Source of the DNA: Pirellulaceae bacterium
GTDB lineage: Bacteria > Planctomycetota > Planctomycetia > Pirellulales > Pirellulaceae
Reading direction: 5' to 3'
DNA: 5,819 nt
Assembly (NCBI GenBank): GCA_030744095.1
Contig: JASLRF010000546.1
Span: forward strand, 1-5,819
Shown here: piece after piece, positions 1 to 5,819 of the stretch
How positions within the stretch are numbered: position 1 is the first letter of the stretch
How the letters are laid out: each line of letters begins with the position of its first letter
Made by a program: the position numbers and the translations under genes
The notes under the pieces: generated by a model
Told to the model about the DNA's origin: nothing
What the model saw: the letters and a program-made list of their open reading frames with translations, nothing else
Databases searched by the model: none

Positions 1-88
1 CCTAACCTGTTCTCAGAAAGTGCAGTTTGCCAGTTCTATTTGTTCTTTTCAATTCTGTTTACTCAAACTTCGTGACGAGGGCGATGAC

Positions 89-1015
89 ATGGTCCGACGT
101 GTAGAAGTGAGATGCCCTTCCCCCAGATCCGGGTTTACGCTGGTCGAGCTGCTGGTGGTGATCGCTATCATCGGCATCCTGGTGGCCTTGCTGTTGCCGG
201 CGGTGCAGGCGGCCCGTGAGGCCGCGCGCCGCATGCAGTGCTCGAACAATCTTAAGCAGCTAGGCATCGCCACCCACAATATGCACGACACGTACAAGCG
301 ACTACCACCTCTGTGTGCGCGCAGCGCCAGAACCCGATTGACCGTACCCGGCCCCTTCAAGGGGCCATATGGCCGGACGGTGTTTCACTGGATGTTGCCT
401 TTCATGGAGCAGCAGACGATCTACGACAAGTTGAATCCGAACCAGACGTATGCTGGACTCCAGTATTTTCAGGTCATCAATACCTTCCTCTGCCCGTCCG
501 AGATCTCCACCACCAACGGCAAATCGTCGACGACATACGGTGGAGCACACAACTGGGGCGCACAAAACTATGGCGCGAACTACTACGTGTTTGGCGATCC
601 GGATCGCCGCAGCACCGAGGGTTCGAAAAGACTGGCGAGCATCACCGACGGGACATCCAACACTATCGTCTATACCGAGATGTACGGTACCTGTGGTTGG
701 TCGAGCAACACGGCCTTCATGTATGGCAGCTTGTGGGCTGATTCGAACAGTATCTGGCGTCCGGTTTTTTGCACGAATACACGCAGTAAGAATCCGAACC
801 GAACCGGTTACCCTCCCTGCCTGAAATTCCAGGTGCGGCCAAACTGGCAGAGCCAGTGCGATCCGAGTCGTGCTCAGTCGACCCACCCAGGTGGCATCAT
901 GGTCTGCCTGGCGGATGGAAGCGTGCGGTTGGTAGTCAATACGATCGACGCCACCGTATGGGCCAATGCTTGTGATCCACGCGACGGCCAGCCTTTGGGA
1001 AGTGGCTGGGAATAA
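89..1015 (+). CDS. DUF1559 prepilin-like protein (H-X9-DG family)
   Basis: This 308-aa protein is complete. ATG at 89 was chosen because GAGG (77-80) lies 8 nt upstream; an in-frame ATG at 20 would add 23 residues that do not fit the family. Residues 15-20 (GFTLVE) form a type IV prepilin peptidase site, with cleavage expected after G15 and the conserved Glu at mature position 5 (E20). A hydrophobic helix follows (about 18-39), then the family's AREAARR and CSNNLKQLG blocks (42-59). Later family marks are FLCPS (133-137), ITDGTSNT (185-192) and, near the C-terminus, H266 followed by nine residues and D276-G277, the H-X9-DG signature. The family is hugely duplicated in planctomycetes. Members are thought to be exported, pseudopilin-like envelope proteins; their exact role is not established. 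A small putative lipoprotein gene follows 53 nt downstream, a common pairing, so co-transcription is likely. Confidence 0.95.
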   Translation: MVRRVEVRCPSPRSGFTLVELLVVIAIIGILVALLLPAVQAAREAARRMQCSNNLKQLGIATHNMHDTYKRLPPLCARSARTRLTVPGPFKGPYGRTVFHWMLPFMEQQTIYDKLNPNQTYAGLQYFQVINTFLCPSEISTTNGKSSTTYGGAHNWGAQNYGANYYVFGDPDRRSTEGSKRLASITDGTSNTIVYTEMYGTCGWSSNTAFMYGSLWADSNSIWRPVFCTNTRSKNPNRTGYPPCLKFQVRPNWQSQCDPSRAQSTHPGGIMVCLADGSVRLVVNTIDATVWANACDPRDGQPLGSGWE

Positions 1016-1024
1016 CCAATGGGC

Positions 1025-1039
1025 GGCAGCCCAGCTGCC
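1025..1039 (+). other. small intercistronic hairpin
   Basis: GGCAGC (1025-1030) and GCTGCC (1034-1039) form a perfect 6-bp stem around a CCA loop, 9 nt after the DUF1559 stop codon. No T-tract follows, so it is not a classical intrinsic terminator. It could stabilise the upstream mRNA or reduce read-through into the downstream gene. Only the inverted repeat is seen; function is inferred. Confidence 0.4.
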
Positions 1040-1205
1040 TAACCGACCGTGAGAAAGAGAGCAAACGTATGAAGCGACATGCTTGCGTGGGTACCAGACG
1101 TCATCTCCGCTTGCCACTGATGGCTGGTATCACGATATTGGCTCTGCTCTGCCAGGGAGGGTGTGGAGGTGAGTCTGTTGAGATGCCGGAAACACATGCC
1201 GCTGG

Positions 1206-1212
1206 GGGAAAA
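1206..1212 (+). other. GGGAAAA heptamer in frame at the frameshift
   Basis: The bases read G-GGA-AAA in the upstream frame, which fits the X-XXY-YYZ pattern for -1 ribosomal slippage. Slippage here would enter exactly the frame that stays open to 1502. However, the resulting junction (GGK-SPR-GEPL) matches the family pattern less well than a one-base deletion near 1219 (GGK-VL-x-GEPL). No Shine-Dalgarno-like stimulator was noted close upstream. The motif is seen; its use is unproven. Confidence 0.3.
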
Positions 1213-1240
1213 GTCCTCGCGGCGAGCCGCTCGGAGGTGG

Positions 1241-1265
1241 GCTGGTCGAGTTCAACTCGACCAGC
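1241..1265 (+). repeat. 25-nt perfect palindrome inside the lipoprotein gene
   Basis: GCTGGTCGAGTT (1241-1252), a central C (1253) and AACTCGACCAGC (1254-1265) form a perfect 12+1+12 palindrome. As RNA it would give a 10- to 11-bp stem with a 3- to 5-nt loop. It begins 28 nt after the GGGAAAA heptamer, further than the roughly 5-9 nt usual for frameshift-stimulating structures. Its sequence encodes LVEFNSTSG in the downstream frame, so it may simply reflect codon choice. It could also promote polymerase or sequencing errors nearby. Confidence 0.6.
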
Positions 1266-1597
1266 GGTAAGACGTACTCGACCAACGGTGTGATCGAGCC
1301 AGATGGCACATTTTCACTGAACACGATGGTCGACGGTGAGACCATCGAAGGAGCCACACCAGACACCTATCAGGTGATAGTGATGCCGCACATGTCCGAC
1401 GATCCAGAGCAGCAACATGCGAGCGAGCCCGTGCAGCTCTCGGAAACATTTGAGATCACGGCGGGCGGGGAGAATAATTTTACCATCCAACTGAGGAAGT
1501 AGCGCGGCAGTTGCCGCCAGGACTGCCTGGAACGCGGACCTGTGTTGCCGTGCAGGCTGCCGCGGCCTCCGTATTGTCGCTACCCGCTGCGCGGCGT

Positions 1598-1620
1598 GCC
1601 CCATTTAGGAAATGCGGGGC
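1598..1620 (+). other. imperfect hairpin upstream of hemB
   Basis: GCCCCATTT (1598-1606) can pair with AAAT (1610-1613) and GGGGC (1616-1620) around an AGG loop, leaving a 2-nt bulge (GC, 1614-1615). That gives 9 bp in total. G-rich sequence follows rather than T residues, so it is terminator-like only in shape. Confidence 0.35.
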
Positions 1621-1624
1621 TGGG

Positions 1625-1667
1625 GGCTGGTGAAGAACAAAGCAAGACTCTTCCGGGCTCACCAGCC
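1625..1667 (+). other. 9-bp inverted repeat in the hemB leader
   Basis: GGCTGGTGA (1625-1633) and TCACCAGCC (1659-1667) are perfect complements separated by 25 nt. Inside, GAAGA (1632-1636) and TCTTC (1649-1653) give an alternative extension of a shorter 7-bp outer stem. The hemB ribosome-binding site (GGAG, 1707-1710) lies about 40 nt further on. This could be a factor-dependent terminator, an attenuator or a protein-binding site; the sequence does not decide. Confidence 0.4.
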
Positions 1668-1680
1668 AAGCACGGTCTAA

Positions 1681-2754
<1,074 letters not shown>

Positions 2755-2840
2755 AACAGACTCCGCGACAGATGCCGTTTTCGAAACGAGTTGTCTACGT
2801 CACTAGCATTTTCCAGTGCCGGGGCAAGCGGACCAGGCCG

Positions 2841-3320
2841 TTACGCTTCCACCAAGGCTTCGCTCACCGTCAACCCAATCTCGAGTGACAGCGGTCCCCA
2901 ATCACATTCGAACGGAATGACCAGAGGCCGTACTTCCTTGTCAAAGCCTACCAAGAGGTTCTCGCCCATAACCACCATCGGCAGCGAGAGCGTCATTGAC
3001 AACGACTCCAATTCCGACTTGGCTGCACCCGCCACCATATTTGTCAGTTCACCGATGGCGTCAATCACGTCTTCGTCAATGGACTCCTTCTCGATTCCAA
3101 GCAACATCCCCGTGGCGCGCACGGCGACCGAGCGGGCAAGGCTTAACACGACAGTACCCGACCCCTTCTCGCCTGAAAGGCCGATAATTCCACTCACTTC
3201 ATGCTGCGATTGAAATTGGTCTGTGATACCGAGTTCACCCCTCGTTAACTCGCACTGCAACATCGTCTCAAATACATTGTGCGTTGCGAGGAGAAACGGG
3301 TTTATATAGTCCAGATTCAT
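2841..3320 (-). CDS. cheX: CheX-family CheY-P phosphatase
   Basis: This 159-aa protein is a full-length member of the CheX branch of the CheC/FliY/CheX phosphatase family. These proteins dephosphorylate CheY-P in the cytoplasm. The N-terminus (MNLDYINPF) and the block VSGIIGLSG (42-50) are typical. The catalytic helix is at 89-101, with the family's E-x-x-N pair at E91 and N94 (GELTNMVAGAAK). The family strand IPFECDWGPLSLEIGL (135-150) follows. A single E-x-x-N helix separates CheX from CheC, which usually has two. The gene starts 26 nt after the cheY stop on the same strand, so the two are almost certainly co-transcribed and probably partners. The start has only a weak ribosome-binding site (AAAAGAA), which suggests translation depends partly on the upstream gene. 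No kinase, receptor or flagellar gene is in view, so the controlled output is unknown. Confidence 0.9.
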   Translation of the reverse strand: MNLDYINPFLLATHNVFETMLQCELTRGELGITDQFQSQHEVSGIIGLSGEKGSGTVVLSLARSVAVRATGMLLGIEKESIDEDVIDAIGELTNMVAGAAKSELESLSMTLSLPMVVMGENLLVGFDKEVRPLVIPFECDWGPLSLEIGLTVSEALVEA

Positions 3321-3346
3321 TGTGTTCTTTTCATGATAGGCCGAAC

Positions 3347-3712
3347 TCAGACGGCGGCATACTTTTCCAGTTTTTCTCGGAGTCGATCAGCGTCGAAGGG
3401 TTTTGCCAGGTAGTCCGTTACACCTGCCTGGATCGCTTCCAACACACGACCTTTTTCGTTCTCCGTCGTAATCATGATTACGGGAACATCCGATCCTTGC
3501 TCGCGGATCGCCTTGAGCACGTCAAGACCTGTCTTGTTGGGCATGTTCCAGTCCGTGAGCACAATGTCAAAAGTGCCCTCACCGAACTTCTCGATCGCGT
3601 CAACACCGTCCGACGCTTGGACAATGTCAGTCACTCCGATTGTGTTAAGCGACCGAATGATGATTGTGCGCATGACGCCTGAATCATCTGCGACGAGTAC
3701 TCTTTGGCTCAT
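3347..3712 (-). CDS. cheY: single-domain response regulator, CheY-like
   Basis: The 121-aa protein is one receiver domain with no output domain. The acidic pocket is D9-D10, the phospho-acceptor is D54 (in LTDWNMP), the switch Thr is T82 (in MITTENE), the aromatic switch position is Y101 and the conserved Lys is K104 (in AKPF). All residues needed for phosphorylation are present. NMPNKTGLDVLK and TTENEKGRVLEAI are typical of CheY-type stand-alone receivers. It would be phosphorylated by a histidine kinase encoded elsewhere and probably dephosphorylated by the CheX encoded just downstream. The start is ATG at 3712, with a modest GGA about 8-10 nt upstream. A 71-nt gap separates it from the upstream CBS gene, enough for a second promoter, although I could not identify one. 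Its target (flagellar motor, pili or another protein) cannot be read from this window. Confidence 0.93.
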   Translation of the reverse strand: MSQRVLVADDSGVMRTIIIRSLNTIGVTDIVQASDGVDAIEKFGEGTFDIVLTDWNMPNKTGLDVLKAIREQGSDVPVIMITTENEKGRVLEAIQAGVTDYLAKPFDADRLREKLEKYAAV

Positions 3713-3783
3713 GATCGTTTTCCATTCGTTTGATAGTGATTAATAACTGCATCAGAACTCATTGTGCGGATAAACCGAAAGCC

Positions 3784-4353
3784 TCACGCACATCCGAAGA
3801 GTGCCGTCAGGTCATTCTTCGACAGCCGATAGTAGCCGCTATCCTTCTTGACGGGCTTGTCGCCGGATCGCAAGCGACGTTGTACGACGGATCGTTCGAT
3901 TCCACAGTGGTTCGCGATCTCCTGCTGCGAGCGAAAGAGAATCTTTTCGTCGTCGAGCCGACCACGAAGCCTCTGCCGAAGATCACGGGTAAAGCGAATC
4001 AAGTCACGACGGCTGATAATCCCCACGAGCTTGTCACCACAAACGACGGGGATTCGTCGAAAACGCTGGCGAACGAACAGATCGACTAGGTCGATCAACT
4101 GATCGTCTTCCGTCACGGTCACAACATTTCGTTGCATGTAATCAGAGATCAAGTGCGATTGACACTTTGAATCGGAAAACAGTTCCAAAAGGTCGCGTTC
4201 GGAGACAATTCCAACCAGGCGGTCGTCGCAGTCAACGACTGGAAGCCCGCTGATGTGATGCCTAAGGAGCATCGCACATGCGTCATCGACAGTTGCCTCA
4301 GGTCGGATCGTAACGACATTCGTCGTCATGACCCGTTTCACCAGCAAACTCAT
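3784..4353 (-). CDS. tandem CBS-domain protein with helix-turn-helix-like C-terminus
   Basis: The 189-aa protein begins with two CBS motifs, about 7-60 (VMTTNVVTIRPEATV ... GIVSERDLLELF) and 72-122 (MQRNVVTV ... GIISRRDLIRF). CBS pairs usually bind adenine nucleotides (AMP, ATP, S-adenosylmethionine) and act as energy or metabolite sensors. The remaining 65 residues are not CBS. Residues about 142-162 (SQQEIANHCGIERSVVQRRLR) look like a helix-turn-helix: a short helix, a turn at Cys-Gly, then a recognition-type helix rich in Arg. The tail is also basic (KPVKK). This suggests a ligand-sensing DNA-binding regulator, but that is inference from sequence pattern alone. ATG 4353 is preceded by a strong ribosome-binding site (AGAGGG, opposite 4361-4366, 7 nt away). 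It is the first gene of the probable CBS-cheY-cheX unit and is divergent from the gene at 4641. It has no nuclease, transporter or IMPDH domain. Confidence 0.9.
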   Translation of the reverse strand: MSLLVKRVMTTNVVTIRPEATVDDACAMLLRHHISGLPVVDCDDRLVGIVSERDLLELFSDSKCQSHLISDYMQRNVVTVTEDDQLIDLVDLFVRQRFRRIPVVCGDKLVGIISRRDLIRFTRDLRQRLRGRLDDEKILFRSQQEIANHCGIERSVVQRRLRSGDKPVKKDSGYYRLSKNDLTALFGCA

Positions 4354-4360
4354 GACCTAT

Positions 4361-4366
4361 CCCTCT
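4361..4366 (-). promoter_or_regulatory. ribosome-binding site of the CBS-domain gene
   Basis: On the minus strand these bases read AGAGGG, 7 nt before the ATG at 4353. This is the strongest Shine-Dalgarno match in the three-gene minus-strand unit and fixes the start of its first gene. Confidence 0.6.
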
Positions 4367-4640
4367 AATTGATCCGTGAGCCGAAAGGCGTTCTCGCAAG
4401 GATAGCTTGCTAATGGGACCGCCGCAGAGAAAAGCGAAAACGAGCCAGTTGACCTCATGGTCAGCATGATCCAGCGGCAGCGGTTTTGGACGGTTCGTGA
4501 TTTCCGCTGTAGCGTGTCCTGGGATCGCCTCCGCCCTGTCTGCCAAGCAGATCGCCGATCTTGGCGTAAGCTTCAACAGAGGGGACTGAGTTGATTGGCG
4601 AAGGAACGCATCCTTGTTGCAAGTGTTTGGGAGTGATTCG
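4367..4640. other. divergent intergenic region, CBS gene / small secreted protein gene
   Basis: Promoters for both divergent genes should lie here, but no good -35/-10 pair was found; TTGACC at 4449-4454 has no matching -10. Two inverted repeats are present. GCAAG/CTTGC (4396-4400 and 4406-4410) lies about 45 nt ahead of the CBS start. GCCAAG/CTTGGC (4542-4547 and 4560-4565), with an inner ATC/GAT stem, precedes the plus-strand gene. GGGAG at 4629-4633 is the ribosome-binding site of the gene at 4641. Any operator role is speculative. Confidence 0.4.
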
Positions 4641-5087
4641 ATGATGGCTCGGATTTGCGGGACGATGTCGCACGGCACGGTTACGATGCTAGTCGCTGCC
4701 TTGATCGGACTGTGCGCAATGCCCGGAGAAACGGTCGAAAGCGATCGTGCGGCTTTGACTGGACGATCTGAAGCCGGCGATTCCACAGACAAGAAAGCCA
4801 ACCGTCGGACTCGCGAAGGTGCCACGTTAGAGGCCGAACTTGGCGAGTTTCGCGAAGCGGGCGAACGAATCCGTTTCTATCTGAGAGACGACACGACATC
4901 GTTCATGGCTCTCGAAAACCTGGCGCTAGATCGCGTTTCGCGAGTGCTTGACGAAAGCACATCGCCGCGCACCTGGAGCGTTTCTGGCGTTATCACAGAA
5001 TACCGAGGCAGCAATTATCTGTTGGTAACGCGGGCCTCTCTTAAGGCTCGAGCCAGTCGGGGCACCAACGCCACGCCACGCAACTGA
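4641..5087 (+). CDS. small secreted protein of unknown function
   Basis: I do not recognise a named family. The 148-aa protein starts at ATG 4641, behind GGGAG (4629-4633, 7 nt upstream); the next codon is also ATG. Residues 1-28 form a likely Sec signal: one Arg, then a hydrophobic stretch TVTMLVAALIGLCA (13-26), with cleavage probably near A26. Residues about 30-57 are polar, charged and probably disordered. A compact folded part follows, about 58-136: REGATLEAELGEFREAGERI, then LENLALDRVSRVLDE (91-105) as a helix, then TWSVSGVITEYRGSNYLLVTRA (111-132) as alternating strands. The last pattern (V-x-G-x-ITEYRG-x-NYLL) looks like one edge of a small beta-barrel such as an OB fold; that is a guess. 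I have the impression of similar proteins in other planctomycetes but cannot verify it. It is divergent from the CBS gene and has no obvious operon partner. Confidence 0.8.
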   Translation: MMARICGTMSHGTVTMLVAALIGLCAMPGETVESDRAALTGRSEAGDSTDKKANRRTREGATLEAELGEFREAGERIRFYLRDDTTSFMALENLALDRVSRVLDESTSPRTWSVSGVITEYRGSNYLLVTRASLKARASRGTNATPRN

Positions 5088-5122
5088 AGTCCGACACGTC
5101 AACACCGTGAAGGATCTTGGTG

Positions 5123-5144
5123 CCCGGATTCATGAGAATTCGGG
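5123..5144 (+). terminator. hairpin after the secreted-protein gene, possible terminator
   Basis: CCCGGATTC (5123-5131) pairs with GAATTCGGG (5136-5144) around an ATGA tetraloop, giving 9 bp including one G-T wobble. It starts 36 nt after the stop codon at 5087, a suitable place for a transcription end. The T-tract of a classical intrinsic terminator is missing (AGGGGC follows), so it may be factor-assisted, an mRNA-stabilising structure or chance. Confidence 0.4.
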
Positions 5145-5315
5145 AGGGGCGGCTTGATTCCGAAGTTTCGCGACGGCTGCTACGGTGATTCACGTCGATC
5201 CCCTGTGAATGAGCATCCTCTTCTGCATTGCTTGCCAGTTGCGGCATCGGCGCCCACACCGAATTCGGCTTGAGCTTTAAAATGTGCGGTTTGCCGGTCA
5301 AATGAGGCAGCAATC

Positions 5316-5337
5316 CCACTGTTGACACGCGCAGTGG
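5316..5337 (+). promoter_or_regulatory. inverted repeat enclosing the STAS-gene -35 box (possible operator)
   Basis: CCACTG (5316-5321) and CAGTGG (5332-5337) are perfect complements separated by 10 nt, and the -35 hexamer (5322-5327) lies entirely between them. A dimeric regulator bound here would block RNA polymerase. The half-sites are about 16 nt apart centre to centre, wider than one helical turn. The repeat is seen; the operator role is inference. Confidence 0.35.
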
Positions 5338-5349
5338 CTCGCTTATCAT
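5322..5349 (+). promoter_or_regulatory. sigma-70-like promoter for the STAS gene
   Basis: The -35 hexamer is a perfect TTGACA (5322-5327). After a 16-nt spacer comes TATCAT (5344-5349), matching the -10 consensus at five of six positions. Transcription would start near 5356, leaving an untranslated leader of about 60 nt before GTG 5416. This is the best promoter match in the intergenic parts of the window. Housekeeping-type recognition in planctomycetes is assumed rather than shown. Confidence 0.6.
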
Positions 5350-5401
5350 GATTACGCTATCAGCCAAACTAGCCACATCGTCAACGCAATCGGCCGTCAG
5401 C

Positions 5402-5406
5402 GGGAG
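5402..5406 (+). promoter_or_regulatory. ribosome-binding site fixing the GTG start of the STAS gene
   Basis: GGGAG lies 9 nt before GTG 5416. There is no ATG at a sensible position in that frame, so this site supports the GTG start. Confidence 0.6.
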
Positions 5407-5415
5407 ACGCAATTC

Positions 5416-5763
5416 GTGTCAAATCATCTTGAAATCTCCGATGTCGGAGACGTCTGCGTTGTTCGATTTTCCAATGGCAAGATCCTGGATGCCTCGAATA
5501 TCGAGGAATTGGGAACACAGCTATTCAATCTCGTCGAAAATGAGAACCGACAGAAACTGTTACTGAATTTCCAAGACGTCGAATTTCTCTCAAGCGCGGC
5601 ACTCAATAAACTCATTATTCTGGACAAGAAAACGAAAGGCATCAGCGGCAAACTGAAATTGTGTAGCCTGCGACCGGAAATTCTCGAAGTATTCGTCATC
5701 ACGCGGCTCAATCAGCTGTTCGAAATTGCCGAGAATGAAAGAACGGCTTTAGACTCGTTCTAG
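5416..5763 (+). CDS. STAS-domain protein, anti-sigma factor antagonist type
   Basis: The 115-aa protein is a single STAS domain of normal length, starting at GTG 5416. Proteins of this type (SpoIIAA, RsbV) bind an anti-sigma kinase and release its sigma factor; they are switched off by phosphorylation of one serine. The strand-helix order fits: VCVVRFSNGKIL (13-24), then a helix around 26-43, then the strand KLLLNFQDVEFLSSAALNKL (47-66). The canonical D-S-x-G at the phosphorylation loop is here S59-S60-A61-A62, with S60 aligning to the phosphorylated serine. The preceding Asp is replaced by Ser. KLKLCSLRPEILEVFVITRLNQLFEI (79-104) is the typical C-terminal half. No partner kinase (RsbW/SpoIIAB) or sigma factor is visible; the sequence ends 56 nt after the stop. 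It has its own promoter and an opposite orientation to cheY-cheX, so a link to that unit is possible but unproven. Confidence 0.92.
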   Translation: MSNHLEISDVGDVCVVRFSNGKILDASNIEELGTQLFNLVENENRQKLLLNFQDVEFLSSAALNKLIILDKKTKGISGKLKLCSLRPEILEVFVITRLNQLFEIAENERTALDSF

Positions 5764-5819
5764 GGCGCGTGCCGATTCGTTGTTGCGGTTTTTCGCCGTT
5801 TGGACTCATGAAACAAAGC

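Larger units (their letters stand above)
1069..1502 (+). pseudogene. small putative lipoprotein, frameshifted (carboxypeptidase-regulatory-like type)
   Basis: Two overlapping reading frames together make one about 144-aa protein. Frame one starts at ATG 1069, behind the purine-rich GAGAAAGAGAG, and stops at TGA 1291-1293 after 74 codons. It encodes a basic N-terminus, a hydrophobic segment (about residues 15-27) and a Cys-containing end (GGCGG, C32), which resembles a lipoprotein signal with a poor lipobox. It then reads GGKVL. The continuation GEPLGGGLVEF lies in the -1 frame from 1221 and runs open to TAG 1500-1502. GKVL-x-GEPLxGGxVxF followed by PDGTFSL, a Y-V stretch and a final F-x-I-x-L is the usual layout of planctomycete small secreted proteins found beside DUF1559 genes, predicted to be beta-sandwich. 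One missing base between about 1218 and 1221 restores the whole protein. It may be a true pseudogene, a sequencing error or a frameshifted gene. The first frame alone lacks most of the domain. Confidence 0.75.
5088..5415. other. intergenic region between the secreted protein and STAS genes
   Basis: This 328-nt stretch has no convincing gene. All plus-strand frames are interrupted. A minus-strand frame stays open from 5412 to 5041, but it begins with TTG, has no ribosome-binding site and overlaps the end of the upstream gene. The region holds a strong hairpin (5123-5144) near its left end and a promoter with an enclosing inverted repeat (5316-5349) near its right end. Nothing else was recognised. 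Confidence 0.55.

Noticed and set aside
302..1117. Long minus-strand open frame (271 codons) opposite the DUF1559 gene
   Set aside because: It lies almost wholly antisense to a clear family member and its composition (many Arg, Ala, His, Trp) is typical of a shadow frame.
2755..2840. Possible bidirectional terminator between convergent hemB and cheX
   Set aside because: Only a weak 5-bp stem (CGTTT/AAACG, 2776-2788) is present, with no T-tract on either strand.
2791..3213. Plus-strand open frame of 140 codons opposite cheX
   Set aside because: Serine- and threonine-rich translation is expected from antisense reading of a real gene; cheX itself is unambiguous.
4449..4454. TTGACC as a -35 box for the secreted-protein gene
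   Set aside because: No -10-like hexamer is found 15-19 nt downstream; the bases instead form part of a small TGACC/GGTCA stem.
4298..4825. Minus-strand open frame of 175 codons spanning the divergent region
   Set aside because: It overlaps the starts of both the CBS gene and the secreted-protein gene, and its translation shows no domain.
5041..5412. Minus-strand open frame of 123 codons between the secreted-protein and STAS genes
   Set aside because: It begins with TTG, has no ribosome-binding site, overlaps the end of a well-supported gene by 47 bp, and its translation shows no recognisable domain or signal sequence.
5808..5819. Possible start of another plus-strand gene (ATG at 5808, encoding M-K-Q-S)
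   Set aside because: Only four codons are visible and the upstream TGGA is a weak and very close ribosome-binding site; it cannot be called from this window.

Overview
This window most likely comes from a planctomycete, probably a Pirellulales-type bacterium. The strongest sign is the first gene. It has a prepilin-like N-terminus running straight into the DUF1559 / H-X9-DG layout that is massively expanded in Planctomycetota. A small gene resembling the family's usual secreted lipoprotein partner follows it. The taxonomic call is inference from gene families; no rRNA or other marker is present.

Left block (+ strand, 89-1502): a complete DUF1559 pseudopilin-like gene, then a small putative lipoprotein gene. 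The lipoprotein reading frame is broken near 1209-1221, and both halves are clearly parts of one protein. The break lies just after an in-frame GGGAAAA heptamer and upstream of a perfect 25-nt palindrome. A one-base deletion or sequencing error is the simplest explanation, but programmed -1 frameshifting is worth excluding.

Centre (+ strand, 1503-2754): a 217-nt intergenic stretch with several inverted repeats, then a complete hemB (porphobilinogen synthase) of the type lacking the catalytic-zinc cysteines.

Right-centre (- strand, 4353 down to 2841): a likely three-gene transcription unit. It runs from a two-CBS-domain protein with a helix-turn-helix-like tail, through a stand-alone CheY receiver, to a CheX phosphatase. 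CheX probably removes phosphate from the adjacent CheY. No histidine kinase, receptor or flagellar gene is visible, so input and output are unknown. This unit converges on hemB.

Right end (+ strand, 4641-5763): a small secreted protein of unknown function, divergent from the CBS gene. Next comes a 328-nt gap holding a strong hairpin and a good sigma-70-like promoter whose -35 box is enclosed by an inverted repeat. The last gene is a STAS-domain protein of the anti-sigma-factor-antagonist type. CheY, CheX and STAS suggest a phosphorylation-based signalling neighbourhood, but no functional link to the STAS gene is demonstrated. No tRNA, rRNA, CRISPR array, insertion sequence or phage gene was recognised, and no unmistakably new system. 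The best leads are the CBS-HTH/CheY/CheX unit, the frameshifted gene and the STAS promoter.
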